NCBI GenBank assembly: GCA_036397755.1
Contig: DASWII010000041.1
Coordinates: 1-17,050 of the forward strand
Source: CAMYLY01 sp036397755
Lineage (GTDB): Bacteria; Gemmatimonadota; Gemmatimonadetes; Gemmatimonadales; GWC2-71-9
Reading direction: 5' to 3'
Length of the DNA stretch: 17,050 bases
Made by a program: the position numbers and the translations under genes. This document shows positions 1 to 7,352 of the stretch, one piece after another. The first letter of the stretch is position 1. Every line of letters begins with the position of its first letter. The notes below the pieces were generated by a model. It worked only from the letters and a program-made list of their open reading frames with translations, ran no database searches and had not been told where the DNA came from.

Positions 1-122
1 TGCCATTTCCCTTTGTCCGGATTCGCTGTACTGTCTGCATGGGTGGTGTCCTCCTCGCTGTGAGTGACGGTGTCCTTGCGGGATCACCCCACTCTGGTAA
101 CGAGGCACCACCCAAATTTCAA

Positions 123-506
123 CTAAAGATAGGACTCACCCGAAAAGTCCAGGACGAGTTCTTCAACCGCCTGATCGTTGCGACGGGCGCGCAATACAAC
201 GGCCGCATCGCGCCCCCCGACCTGCACGAGAATCCTCCCATCGGCGGACGCCGCGTCTGATGCCACTCCGGCCATCTCCTTGAAGTACTCGACAAGCTGG
301 CCGTAAACGGGCGGCGGGAAGGCCATGAACGACCTCCAAGCGCCCTCATGCAGTGCTCGTGCAGCAGGTGCCGTCCCGGGAACGGCGGTCAGTTCGATCC
401 CGGTAAAACCCGCGGCCAGGGCCTCGCTGAGAATCCGGCGGCAGAGCCTGATGTGGGGCCGGACCTGCTCAGTGTCGTCGATCTTGAAGCGTTTGCCCGC
501 GTTCAT
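123..506 (-). CDS. small protein resembling the N-terminal part of PilT/GspE secretion ATPases
   Basis: A 127-residue protein starting at the ATG read from 506. I chose this start because a G-rich Shine-Dalgarno stretch (GGGGGG) lies a few bases upstream, while the longer frame reaching back to 800 runs through the IS110 remnant on the other strand. Residues about 21-35 (RILSEALAAGFTGIEL) look like the 'AxxxGASDIHIEP' strand-helix of GspE/PilB/PilT N-terminal domains. Residues about 70-80 (LVEYFKEMAGV) look like their 'LKxMAGLD' segment, and about 88-105 (DGRILVQVGGRDAAVVLR) like 'DGRI...lR'. There is no Walker A or B motif and no RecA-like domain, so it cannot be an ATPase. No signal peptide or membrane segment is visible, so it is probably cytoplasmic. 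It has no operon partner in the window. It could be a regulator or accessory domain, or simply a hypothetical protein; the family link is by eye only. Confidence 0.6.
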   Translation of the reverse strand: MNAGKRFKIDDTEQVRPHIRLCRRILSEALAAGFTGIELTAVPGTAPAARALHEGAWRSFMAFPPPVYGQLVEYFKEMAGVASDAASADGRILVQVGGRDAAVVLRARRNDQAVEELVLDFSGESYL

Positions 507-612
507 GGGAGCCCCCCGCGCTGCCGCCCTGTATCTAGAAACCGATTGAGTTTGCACGCATTCTCCTTGGGGCGCCAGCTCGATCGCGGCGCGCACGCGA
601 GGAGACGAGACA

Positions 613-867
613 ATGGTCATCGGGATCGATGTGGCGAAGCAGCAGCTGGTCGTGGCGGTGCGGCCGAGTGGCAGTCGGTGGACGGTGGCGAACAATGAAC
701 AGGGTGTCGCGTCGATGACAAAGCGCCTCGACGCCCACGCCCTCGCGGGGCTGTTGGCCCGCCGGCGGCAGTTGCTCGAGATGCTGGGCGCGGAACGCAA
801 CCGGATGGCGCCGCGCGTGGCATCGCTACCGCCGCTCGTGGTGACTCAACGCAACGGGCTGCGGTGA
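613..867 (+). pseudogene. IS110-family transposase remnant with internal deletion
   Basis: The 84-residue frame begins MVIGIDVAKQQLVVAV, the classic N-terminus of IS110-family DEDD transposases; the Asp of GIDVAK is the first catalytic acid. The next part (SGSRWTVANNEQGVASMTKRL) is also standard. At about residue 40-43 it jumps directly into the segment LAGLLARRRQLLEMLGAERNRM, which in intact enzymes lies roughly 90 residues further on, after the second catalytic region. The rest of the roughly 300-400-residue protein, including the C-terminal Tnp_20-type domain with its catalytic Ser, is missing, and the final residues look unrelated. A reasonable ribosome site (GGAGACGAG) precedes the ATG at 613. 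The reading frame survives the deletion, but the product cannot be an active transposase. The last 40 bases overlap the 3' end of the minus-strand gene at 826. Identification is confident from the two conserved blocks; the exact deletion edges are inferred. Confidence 0.82.
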
Positions 868-2121
868 GGAGCGGAGTTCAACCGTACATTCGTCCCCCTC
901 ATCGCACGGGCCATATCCGACCCGCACGAACGCCTGAATCAAAGCATGGCTGGCCACTCCCGAGCGGGGCCCGATGATGAGGGGCTCGCGCCACCAACGC
1001 GTGGTCCTTGGAGGGAGGTCAAGGCGTTGGAGACACGCACCACGCTCGCCGCGGGTGACCAGATCCCCCGTCGGGCTGGACCCCCGCACCACGAAGCGGG
1101 ACTCGGTCACGCACAGCGACCTGGTGCTGTCAGCGAGATTGCGGATGGCGATCGTGGCCCACAGCGTGTCACCCGGGGTGACCGAATCGGTCGCGAGCGC
1201 GAGTTGCAGGGCGAGTCGCGTCGCCGACCTGACGAGTTCTTGGTCCGTCCCAGTCGCGGGCGGCTCGACATCATCGGCGTCGGCCTCCGCTGCTCCGGTC
1301 CATAACACGATTGCACCGCATGCTTGTCCTTGAAGCGTCCCGCTCCGCATATCTCGCCAGAACTCCACCGGCACGCTGAGGCCGGGATACACTTCGATGC
1401 CCGCCAGCGACGAGGGTGACACCAAGTCGTCGATATCCGCTCCCGTGGCGGCCGGGGCCCCGTCCACGTAGACCTGCGGCACACAGCGTCCGTCGGTTTC
1501 GTAGATACTGCCGTGGCCGCGCAGCGTGATCGCCTGGCGCGCTCCGCCCGCGCCCCGCACCGTGACGCCGCGCACGGTTCGTAATGCGTCGGAGACCCTG
1601 GTGGGATTCGTCTTCTTGATCTCCTCCCGCTGGAGGAACTCGCCCAGCCCCAGCCCCTCCCGCCCGTAGCGGCGCCGGCGCTCGTAGAAGCCGGCGTTCT
1701 CCAAGTGCAGGCTGCTCTCCGAGGCTGGTCGCTCAAATACGATCGTGACCGGATCGAGCAAGATTGGCACGGGAGAGATGTGGACCTCGACATCGAGGGG
1801 CTGGTCGCCGGGCGCCAGGTCAAGCGGCTGGCTGATCACGGGCTGGTAGCCCAGGCGGGTGATGCCTAGGCGGTAAGACCCTGGCGCGGGGACACGAAGC
1901 TGGAAGCGCCCCTGGTCGTCGGTGACACCCCGGGCGACCTCGCGGTCCGCGGAGTCACCGGTCAGCAACAGAACGGTCGCCGCCGCCAGGGGTGCCTCGG
2001 TGCCGGCCTCCAACAGCCGACCCCGGACCGTTTGGGCGGCGAGGGTGACCGGCACCACGCCCATCATTAGCATCGGGAGGATGCACGACGGACCCATCAG
2101 CGCGCTTCGGCTCATGTCCAT
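826..2121 (-). CDS. secreted carboxypeptidase-regulatory-like protein with TonB-receptor plug domain but no barrel
   Basis: A 431-residue exported protein. I use the ATG read from 2121 because GGAGG lies five bases upstream; a further in-frame start at 2172 would add 17 residues ahead of the signal peptide. Residues 1-29 form a signal peptide ending LAAQ. Residues about 31-115 are a carboxypeptidase-regulatory-like (CarboxypepD_reg) beta-sandwich, recognisable from VRGRLLEAGTEAPLAAATV, TDDQGRF and GSYRLGITRLGY. Residues about 165-275 resemble a TonB-dependent receptor plug: 'TRVSDALRTVRGVTVRG', 'AITLRGHGS', 'QVYVDGAP', 'DDLVSPSSLAGIEVYPG'. Full receptors would continue into a barrel of 500 or more residues. 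This one ends in a single further beta-rich domain of about 130 residues (GDTLWATIAIRNLADSTRSLCV). It is therefore periplasmic or surface-associated and not a transporter by itself. It is divergent from the related gene at 2426. A role in envelope assembly or partner binding is a guess. Confidence 0.85.
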   Translation of the reverse strand: MDMSRSALMGPSCILPMLMMGVVPVTLAAQTVRGRLLEAGTEAPLAAATVLLLTGDSADREVARGVTDDQGRFQLRVPAPGSYRLGITRLGYQPVISQPLDLAPGDQPLDVEVHISPVPILLDPVTIVFERPASESSLHLENAGFYERRRRYGREGLGLGEFLQREEIKKTNPTRVSDALRTVRGVTVRGAGGARQAITLRGHGSIYETDGRCVPQVYVDGAPAATGADIDDLVSPSSLAGIEVYPGLSVPVEFWRDMRSGTLQGQACGAIVLWTGAAEADADDVEPPATGTDQELVRSATRLALQLALATDSVTPGDTLWATIAIRNLADSTRSLCVTESRFVVRGSSPTGDLVTRGERGACLQRLDLPPRTTRWWREPLIIGPRSGVASHALIQAFVRVGYGPCDEGDECTVELRSSPQPVALSHHERR

Positions 2122-2360
2122 GGGCGCCTCCGCAGAACAATAGGTCCCCCCTAATGATCGCTGCAATGCCACTGCCGCGCACCTGGTGTGAGATTGGTGA
2201 TTGCCAGTGAGCCAGCTCGGCCTGCGGTCGCTACCACAGGTACCTCGACCTTTCGGCTATCTTTAATGCACCAGGCTTGACGCTCAACGCCCGCGCCCGC
2301 CCGTCTCGTGCACAGGCAAGTTTCATCCTCCATCGCGAGTGCGCGTGCAAGGGTCGCCAC

Positions 2361-2398
2361 GCTCCGCTTCGGGTCAGCTGTAGGACCCGGAGCGGAGC
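2361..2398. promoter_or_regulatory. strong 15-bp inverted repeat in the divergent intergenic region
   Basis: The arms GCTCCGCTTCGGGTC (2361-2375) and GACCCGGAGCGGAGC (2384-2398) are complementary with one mismatch and are separated by 8 bases. The dyad ends 27 bases before the ATG at 2426. There is no T-run on either side, so it is not a classical terminator. It could be a 5'-leader hairpin that affects translation of the rightward gene, or a protein-binding dyad. The structure is directly visible; its function is inferred. Confidence 0.6.
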
Positions 2399-2425
2399 TA
2401 GAAACAACTGACGGTGAGATTCGCG

Positions 2426-4138
2426 ATGCGGCCTTGGACACGGCGTTTCACTTGGCTTGCGCGCTCGGCAACTGCTGTGGCCTGTCTCGGGACAGTTGCT
2501 CGCCCCGTGCTGGCCCAGCGGGTCGAGGGGCGCATGGTGAATGAATTGGACAACCGCCCAGTGGTGGGCGGGTTCGTGGTCCTCACCGACATGTTGGGGC
2601 ACGAGGTCGCCCGGGCCCTCACCGACGCCGCCGGCGGCTTCGTCCTCGTGGCCCCCGAACCGGGCGCGTATCGCCTTCACTCGGCCATTATCGGTTGGCG
2701 TTCGACCGTGTCGCCGCCGGTGCTCCTCGACCGCGACGGCACGGTCGACTACACGTTCGTGATTCGTCCTCAGCCCGTGGTGCTGGCACCCGTGCTGGTC
2801 GTCGGAGAGACCTCCTGTCGCGGAAGCTCCGAGGTGGGTGAGGCCGTCGTCGGTGTCTGGGACGAGGCACGCAAGGCACTGTCCGCCGTGTCGTGGACGG
2901 AGCGGGCGACGCCGTTTGAGTTTCGCTGGATTCGCTATGACCGGACGCTCGACTCGCGCTCGCTCGTGGTACTCGGCGAGAGCACGACCGAGCGACAAGG
3001 CGTGTTCGCCAGGGGTCCATTCGGTACCGTGTCCGCGGACTCGCTGTGGGCCGTTGGGTTTGTTCGCCCAGCCGAGTCCGGAGCATGGGTGTTCGAGGGC
3101 CCAGACGCGAGAGCACTCTTGTCGGAGGAGTTCGCAAACCTTCATTGCTTCGCCCTGGCGGTTTCCGATGAGGACCCGGGCCTGATCGGGCTCTCGTTCC
3201 AGCCTGTCAAGGATCGTGATGTACCGGATATCGACGGCGTGCTCTGGCTCGACCGCCGCTCGGGTGAGCTGCGGGCACTGGAATTCCGATTTACGCACCT
3301 TCCGTGGAACATCGTCAACGAGCACGTTGGCGGACATGTGGAATTCCAGCGCCTGCCGACGGGCGCATGGGTCGTGCGACGGTGGTGGGTGCGCATGCCA
3401 ATACCCGAAACGACGATCGGGCTCGCCGGGCGGCGCCGCGTTGTCGCACGGCGACTCCGCGAGCAGGGGGCCGTCGTGAGCGAGATCCGCGATCTCGACG
3501 GCAAGCCGGTCGTGATCGGCGAGCCGGGCTACGTGACCGGGACAGTGTACGACAGCAGCCAAGCCGAGCCGATCGCGGGCGCCCGGATTGTCCTCGCAGG
3601 CACACCCTATCAAACTCGGGCCGATTCCACAGGCGCGTTCGCGCTCCGTGAGATTCCTGCGGGAACGTACCTGCTCGCGGTGGTGCATCCCGCGCTCGAC
3701 GTTGCCCCGCCCGTGCCGGGTACTCGGAGCATAACCGTATTGCCCGGCGAGGGCCTCGAGGTGTGGCTCGGCGTGCCATCGATCGAGACGCTCTGGCAGT
3801 CCCTCTGCCCAGACGCTCCGCGCTCGGATGGCGTCGGCGCACTGGCCGGCCGCGTGACCGATGGGCTCGGGCATCCTGTGTCAGGCGCGACCGTTTCGGC
3901 GCAGGGTCGGCGTTGGATCGTCATGGAAGGTCCGCCGTATGCCCGATCCGTGGATCGGGCCGTCGTCACCGGCGTCACGGGGCCGGACGGCCAGTACGCC
4001 ATCTGTGGTTTCGAGGAGGGATTGCCGATCAGGATGCAAGCGGCCCTGGGGGAACGACGTAACGCCGTTCCCACCGTGGCGTGGGTGGATGGCGGTCGCA
4101 TTTCTCGTGTGGATCTCACCTTGCGTCCCAAGCGCTGA
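2426..4138 (+). CDS. secreted protein with three carboxypeptidase-regulatory-like domains
   Basis: A 570-residue exported protein. The ATG at 2426 is preferred because GGTGAGA lies about six bases before it; the in-frame GTG at 2414 falls inside that ribosome site. Residues 1-30 are a signal peptide (twin Arg early, hydrophobic core, cleavage after VLA). Residues about 32-105 (VEGRMVNELDNRPVVGGFVV, DAAGGFVL, GAYRLHSAIIGW) form a first regulatory-like beta-sandwich. Residues about 250-330 contain a beta-rich segment (GVLWLDRRSGELRALEFRF, HVEFQRLPTGAWVVRRWW) that recalls outer-membrane-associated beta-sheet proteins. A second sandwich spans about 368-445 (VTGTVYDSSQAEPIAGARI, ADSTGAFALREIPAGTYLL). 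A third spans about 472-570 (LAGRVTDGLGHPVSGATV, GPDGQYAICGF). No catalytic motif and no plug or barrel is seen. It is likely periplasmic or surface-exposed. It is divergently paired with the plug-bearing relative ending at 826, which suggests a shared job, but the function is unknown. Confidence 0.85.
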   Translation: MRPWTRRFTWLARSATAVACLGTVARPVLAQRVEGRMVNELDNRPVVGGFVVLTDMLGHEVARALTDAAGGFVLVAPEPGAYRLHSAIIGWRSTVSPPVLLDRDGTVDYTFVIRPQPVVLAPVLVVGETSCRGSSEVGEAVVGVWDEARKALSAVSWTERATPFEFRWIRYDRTLDSRSLVVLGESTTERQGVFARGPFGTVSADSLWAVGFVRPAESGAWVFEGPDARALLSEEFANLHCFALAVSDEDPGLIGLSFQPVKDRDVPDIDGVLWLDRRSGELRALEFRFTHLPWNIVNEHVGGHVEFQRLPTGAWVVRRWWVRMPIPETTIGLAGRRRVVARRLREQGAVVSEIRDLDGKPVVIGEPGYVTGTVYDSSQAEPIAGARIVLAGTPYQTRADSTGAFALREIPAGTYLLAVVHPALDVAPPVPGTRSITVLPGEGLEVWLGVPSIETLWQSLCPDAPRSDGVGALAGRVTDGLGHPVSGATVSAQGRRWIVMEGPPYARSVDRAVVTGVTGPDGQYAICGFEEGLPIRMQAALGERRNAVPTVAWVDGGRISRVDLTLRPKR

Positions 4139-4690
4139 GACCGTCGAGGCGCAGGCGCGTGGTGCGCTGCCCTCGCTCCGGCGCGCACATCTGTCGACCA
4201 GCATATCCCAACATGTGGCCCGGCTTCGCGACATAGCAACGCGACTGGAGTGAGATAGCCAGCTGCGCCCCACCGCCACAGTGGATTCCGTCGAGTCAGC
4301 CATACGCCGCGGAGCTATCCTGCAAACGCGTCGCGACATGACATGTTCAAAGCCCAATTGCTTCAAATTGAGAAGGGGCCACACGGCGGTGCCGAGCCCG
4401 CAATCGTGTTTGGCCGTCACGCACGCGGACAGTCGCGACGATACGGTCCTGCCGGCACGCCGGCTCCCCGCCCAAGATTGAGCCATCAGGATCAGTGTGA
4501 AAGATGAGACGTACGGAACGTGTTGACGATGAATGTCATCGTGTCGTGCGGCAGCCATCCGGAACGGCTCGACGTCGACTACATCCTCGTGAACAGCTGA
4601 TTCCTATTCGCCACGGTCCCACCGACCCTTCTCGCTCCCTGCGCTAGTGACCAACACAGGTGTCCACTCGAGCTGGGGTTCGGGCCGAAC
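4139..4690. other. convergent intergenic stretch, no gene recognised
   Basis: About 550 bases separate the 3' ends of two converging genes. Open frames here are short, lack convincing ribosome sites and show no family resemblance. I see only weak stem-loops (for example GCCGG/CCGGC around 4453-4466) and no hairpin followed by a T-run, so no terminator can be named. Slightly lower GC around 4330-4380 may mark decayed sequence. Confidence 0.5.
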
Positions 4691-5182
4691 TCATGGAACT
4701 TGCCCACCAGGGCGGGAAGCCGGGGGCACTTCTCCAAGACGGTCTCTGGTCAGCTTCACGGTGTCGCCCGGTTGGACCGCTGCGTTGCGCGTCGTTGCTC
4801 GGACCAGGACTATCTGTGCTATGTTCGCGAGTGCGAGAGTATCCGTTCGGAGCACGTAGCCCTGGCAGGAGAGCGTGCCCCGGGAATCGCCGAAGCAAAG
4901 ATCGAGGGGCCCCAGCCAAGTACCCACGCGCCAACTCGTGATCCTCCCAAGCGGTTCGGCGGCAACGGACGACGGTGCTCCGTCCGCGTCGCCACCAGGA
5001 CGGAGGACGATGGAGTCGAGTCCGTCCGCCGCCGGATATACCCTCACCCAAGTACCAATGAGCGAATCGGGGAAATGATCGCGTACCGGGTGAGTGTCCG
5101 GCTCCCCGCAAGCCGCGAACACGAGGGCAGACGCGGCAACGACGAGCCGGGCGTTTGTCAGAGTATCTGCGAGGATAGACAT
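4691..5182 (-). CDS. small putative lipoprotein, function unknown
   Basis: A 163-residue protein. Its N-terminus MSILADTLTNARLVVAASALVFAAC has a lipoprotein signal with a lipobox (FAAC) at Cys25, so the mature protein should be lipid-anchored at the cell envelope. The rest is beta-strand rich (DSLIGTWVRVYPAADGLDSIVLRPGG, ITSWRVGTWLGPLDLCF, SCQGYVLRTDTLALAN). This resembles small lipocalin-like or 'GTW' single-domain lipoproteins, where 'LIGTW' is a common opening strand. Cys residues at about 98 and 106 could form a disulfide. The start lies 10 bases after the stop of the beta-propeller gene, so the two are almost certainly cotranscribed. A weak ribosome site (GAGTG) spans that stop codon. 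No family can be named firmly. Confidence 0.75.
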   Translation of the reverse strand: MSILADTLTNARLVVAASALVFAACGEPDTHPVRDHFPDSLIGTWVRVYPAADGLDSIVLRPGGDADGAPSSVAAEPLGRITSWRVGTWLGPLDLCFGDSRGTLSCQGYVLRTDTLALANIAQIVLVRATTRNAAVQPGDTVKLTRDRLGEVPPASRPGGQVP

Positions 5183-5192
5183 CCTTTAGCAC

Positions 5193-6368
5193 TCAATGGC
5201 GGATGAGTCGGTGGACCACAACCGTCTCCATACCATACGAACGTCGACGTACCCCGATGATCCGATCTGCGTCCACGGCTTCGATCTGCACGCCGGCCGG
5301 AACCATCGCATCTCCGCTTACCCTGCCGCGCTCGTCGAAAGCGAATACACAGTGCTCTTCCGTCGGGATTTCCGAAAAACACTCGATCCACATTTCGCCG
5401 TCGGGGCCCGGTGTAAAACGTGTGAACCGGGGAGCTGTGGCCGGCAGCAGACGATCGGAATACAGCTCCTCGATACGGGCTGGCGCAGCTGGATCGGAGA
5501 GCGATGTGTTCGTGCGCGCCTCGTTCATCGCACGTCGAAGCATAGGCTGGTCGAACCCGCGTGGTCCTTGCGGAAACGACACCGTCGTATCCTGCGCCCC
5601 GCGCGCGGGATCCCACAGCCCAATGTCACCGGTACCCGAATCACCAATCCAGATCTTGTGTCCAGACGTCCTCACGACGAGGGAAGGCCCCAGAGAGTAG
5701 CGTGCCATGCTTCGAGAAACAGATGACCCGGGGGGCAATGGGTAAGAGTACCAGGAATTGTTCGGAAACAATCCCAGCCAGGTCACGTGCTGCTCCTTGC
5801 CGACCTCCAACACTCCGAGCTTCAGCGAATCTCGCCGCACGATGCCCTCACGGGGTGGGGTTGCGACAATACGGAGGCCACGGCCGGGAACCACCACGAC
5901 CGTCGTCGAGGAAAGGATATCGTAAGGTGCTACTCCCGAAGGTTGATCCTGGGGACGAAGAGGTTGCTGGGCCAGGAATCCACGTTGAGCATCGAACACA
6001 TGGATCTTTGGCGCGGCCGGAAAGGACTCCGATACGAATATGGAATCGTCCACAATACGGATCCCACTAATGTTGCGAAACTCTCCAGGACCATCCCCCG
6101 GCCCCCCGAAGGAGCGGACGATCTGCCCCATGTCACTAAAGATCCGGAGTTCTTGCGATCCGGCGTCGGCGACGACGATGTTACTGTTTGGGAGGATTCC
6201 GATTCCCACTACGCGATGAAACTCGTACGATGGTCCACCGCCAAGTCCTATCTCGACTGTCGCTTCCCGCGAAATACTCCAGCTCGATCGCGAGTTGGCG
6301 TCTGTATCGTCGGCTACGCACGAGGCTGCAACGAGGGCGAAGCAAACGGCCCAAGAAAGTAGTTTCAT
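5193..6368 (-). CDS. 6-bladed beta-propeller (NHL-like) lipoprotein
   Basis: A 391-residue exported protein. I start at the ATG read from 6368, which gives MKLLSWAVCFALVAASC, a lipoprotein-type signal with Cys17. An in-frame ATG at 6416 (GTGAGCG ahead of it) would add 16 basic residues and cannot be excluded. The body shows propeller-blade repeats: VVGIGILPNSNIVVADAGSQELRIFS, GQIVRSFGGPGDGPGEFRNISGI, DSIFVSES...KIHVFD, HKIWIGDSGTGDIGLWD and GPDGEMWIECF. The 'FGGxGxGPGEF' signature is typical of NHL/6-bladed beta-propeller proteins common in Gemmatimonadota and Bacteroidota. Such proteins usually serve as binding scaffolds; no enzyme motif is seen. The gene is upstream of, and probably cotranscribed with, the small lipoprotein at 4691, so both may sit in the same envelope complex. 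That last point is inference. Confidence 0.85.
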   Translation of the reverse strand: MKLLSWAVCFALVAASCVADDTDANSRSSWSISREATVEIGLGGGPSYEFHRVVGIGILPNSNIVVADAGSQELRIFSDMGQIVRSFGGPGDGPGEFRNISGIRIVDDSIFVSESFPAAPKIHVFDAQRGFLAQQPLRPQDQPSGVAPYDILSSTTVVVVPGRGLRIVATPPREGIVRRDSLKLGVLEVGKEQHVTWLGLFPNNSWYSYPLPPGSSVSRSMARYSLGPSLVVRTSGHKIWIGDSGTGDIGLWDPARGAQDTTVSFPQGPRGFDQPMLRRAMNEARTNTSLSDPAAPARIEELYSDRLLPATAPRFTRFTPGPDGEMWIECFSEIPTEEHCVFAFDERGRVSGDAMVPAGVQIEAVDADRIIGVRRRSYGMETVVVHRLIRH

Positions 6369-6485
6369 GGCTCGTCTTGCGCCGCGCAAACGCACATGGA
6401 CAGAGGTCTTTCCCATCGCTCACTTGCGACGGGAGAGTGACGCCAGCCTCTCCGCGTTCACGGGACCTCGCAACACCCCGGATCG

Positions 6486-7141
6486 TGACAAAAACGTGGG
6501 GACACCGACGACTCGGAGGCTTTCAGCCATCATCCTGTGGGTGTCGAGGCGGTTTTCAAAAGGTAGGGACACCCTGAACGGGGTTTTCTCAAAACCTTTC
6601 CCCACCCGTAGCTGAGTTTCTCAAAACTATCCCCACCTGCGGTTGCGTGACACCGTAGCTCCCCGAGACCACGCCCATGGCGGGCGGGCGGGAGGGAGCA
6701 ATGGCGTATCGCGAGGTCACGATGATCGAGGTCAAGGAAATCCTGCGGCTGTGGTTGGCCGGGGTCCCGAAGCAGCGGATCGCCCAGACCCTCCGCGTTG
6801 ACCGCAAGACGGTGGGGCGCTACATCGAGCTGGCCAGCGAGCAGGGGCTCGGGCCGGGTCAGGGCAGCGACGCGCTCACCGACGCGCAGCTGGAGGCCAT
6901 CCTGGTTCGGCTCAAGACCGGCACGGGCCGGCCGCACGGCGAGGCCTGGGAGCGGTGCGTCCAGCACCGGGCCTTCATCAAGCAGAAGCTCGAGCACGTC
7001 AAGCTCTCCAAAGTGCGGCGCCTGCTGCGGCGCCAGGGCGTCCACATCCGCTATCCCACCCTGCATCGGTTCGCGGTCGCGGAGTTGGGCTACGGGCGCC
7101 GCGCGAGCACGATCCCCGTCGCCGACGGCGAGCCCGGCCAG
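6486..7141 (+). mobile_element. IS21-family insertion sequence, left-end remnant
   Basis: The stretch combines IS21 hallmarks: a possible terminus beginning TGACAAAAACGTGGGGACACC at 6486, several subterminal repeats, and the N-terminal half of an istA transposase gene. The right half of istA, all of istB (the AAA+ helper) and the right end are missing. After 7141 the sequence abruptly stops matching what an IstA should encode. The element is therefore dead and cannot move by itself. The left boundary is a guess from the repeat pattern; the right boundary is the last residue that fits IstA. Confidence 0.7.
6551..6637 (+). repeat. subterminal repeats of the IS21-like left end, spaced 32 bp
   Basis: Three related units start at 6553 (TTTTCAAAAGGTAGGGACACC), 6585 (TTTCTCAAAACCTTTCCCC) and 6617 (TTTCTCAAAACTATCCCC), exactly 32 bases apart. 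A degenerate fourth (TTTCAGCCATCATCCTG) begins another 32 bases earlier at 6521. The 32-base step is close to three helical turns, which places all sites on one DNA face. Multiple internal repeats at the ends are known transposase-binding sites in IS21-family elements. The middle unit contains a perfect dyad, GGTTTT-CTC-AAAACC (6582-6596). Confidence 0.7.
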
Positions 7142-7294
7142 GCGCGTTCATGGTCCTTACGGGCCGCACCGCTGTCGGGCAAGTCGCCTGCGAGGTATCC
7201 GTCCTCATCGCCGCCCAGCGAGGTTCCTGTGACCGCGCACGGGCGGCCAGGTTGGCGGTCCATACGCGAGCACAACGAAGGTACTCGCAAGTAG
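6701..7294 (+). pseudogene. istA-like transposase, N-terminal half only
   Basis: The ATG at 6701 follows a strong GGAGGGAG ribosome site. Residues 1-45 (VTMIEVKEILRLWLAGVPKQRIAQTLRVDRKTVGRYIELA) are the helix-turn-helix DNA-binding domain of IstA. Residues about 76-130 (GRPHGEAW, HRAFIKQKLEHVKLSKVRRLLRRQGVHIRYPTLHRF) continue normally into 'VADGEPGQ' at residues 140-147. In intact IstA this precedes the DDE rve-type catalytic domain and its first Asp. After Gln147 the frame runs on for about 50 residues of unrelated, Ser/Pro/Arg-rich sequence to a stop at 7294. Intact relatives are about 400-500 residues, so all three catalytic acids are absent. A truncated protein could still bind the adjacent repeats, but there is no evidence that it is made. 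Confidence 0.82.
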
Positions 7295-7352
7295 AATGGT
7301 GCTCACCGATCTGGCAGGCAATGACATGTTGCTCCGGAAACGCACGGTGGAC

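Noticed and set aside
507..800. Upstream extension of the minus-strand gene to 800
   Set aside because: The extra 98 residues are Arg/Ser-rich, run antisense through the IS110 remnant, and the internal ATG at 506 has a clear ribosome site.
4353..4368. CAATT...AATTG dyad as a terminator for the 2426-4138 gene
   Set aside because: Stem of only five AT pairs, no T-run and more than 200 bases past the stop codon.
3881..4558. 225-residue minus-strand frame overlapping the end of the secreted-protein gene
   Set aside because: It overlaps a well supported gene, and its translation shows no domain or ribosome site.
4529..4600. 23-codon frame MNVIVSCGSHPERLDVDYILVNS in the convergent spacer
   Set aside because: It looks protein-like but is too short, has no good ribosome site and no family I recognise; it could be a scrap of a lost gene.
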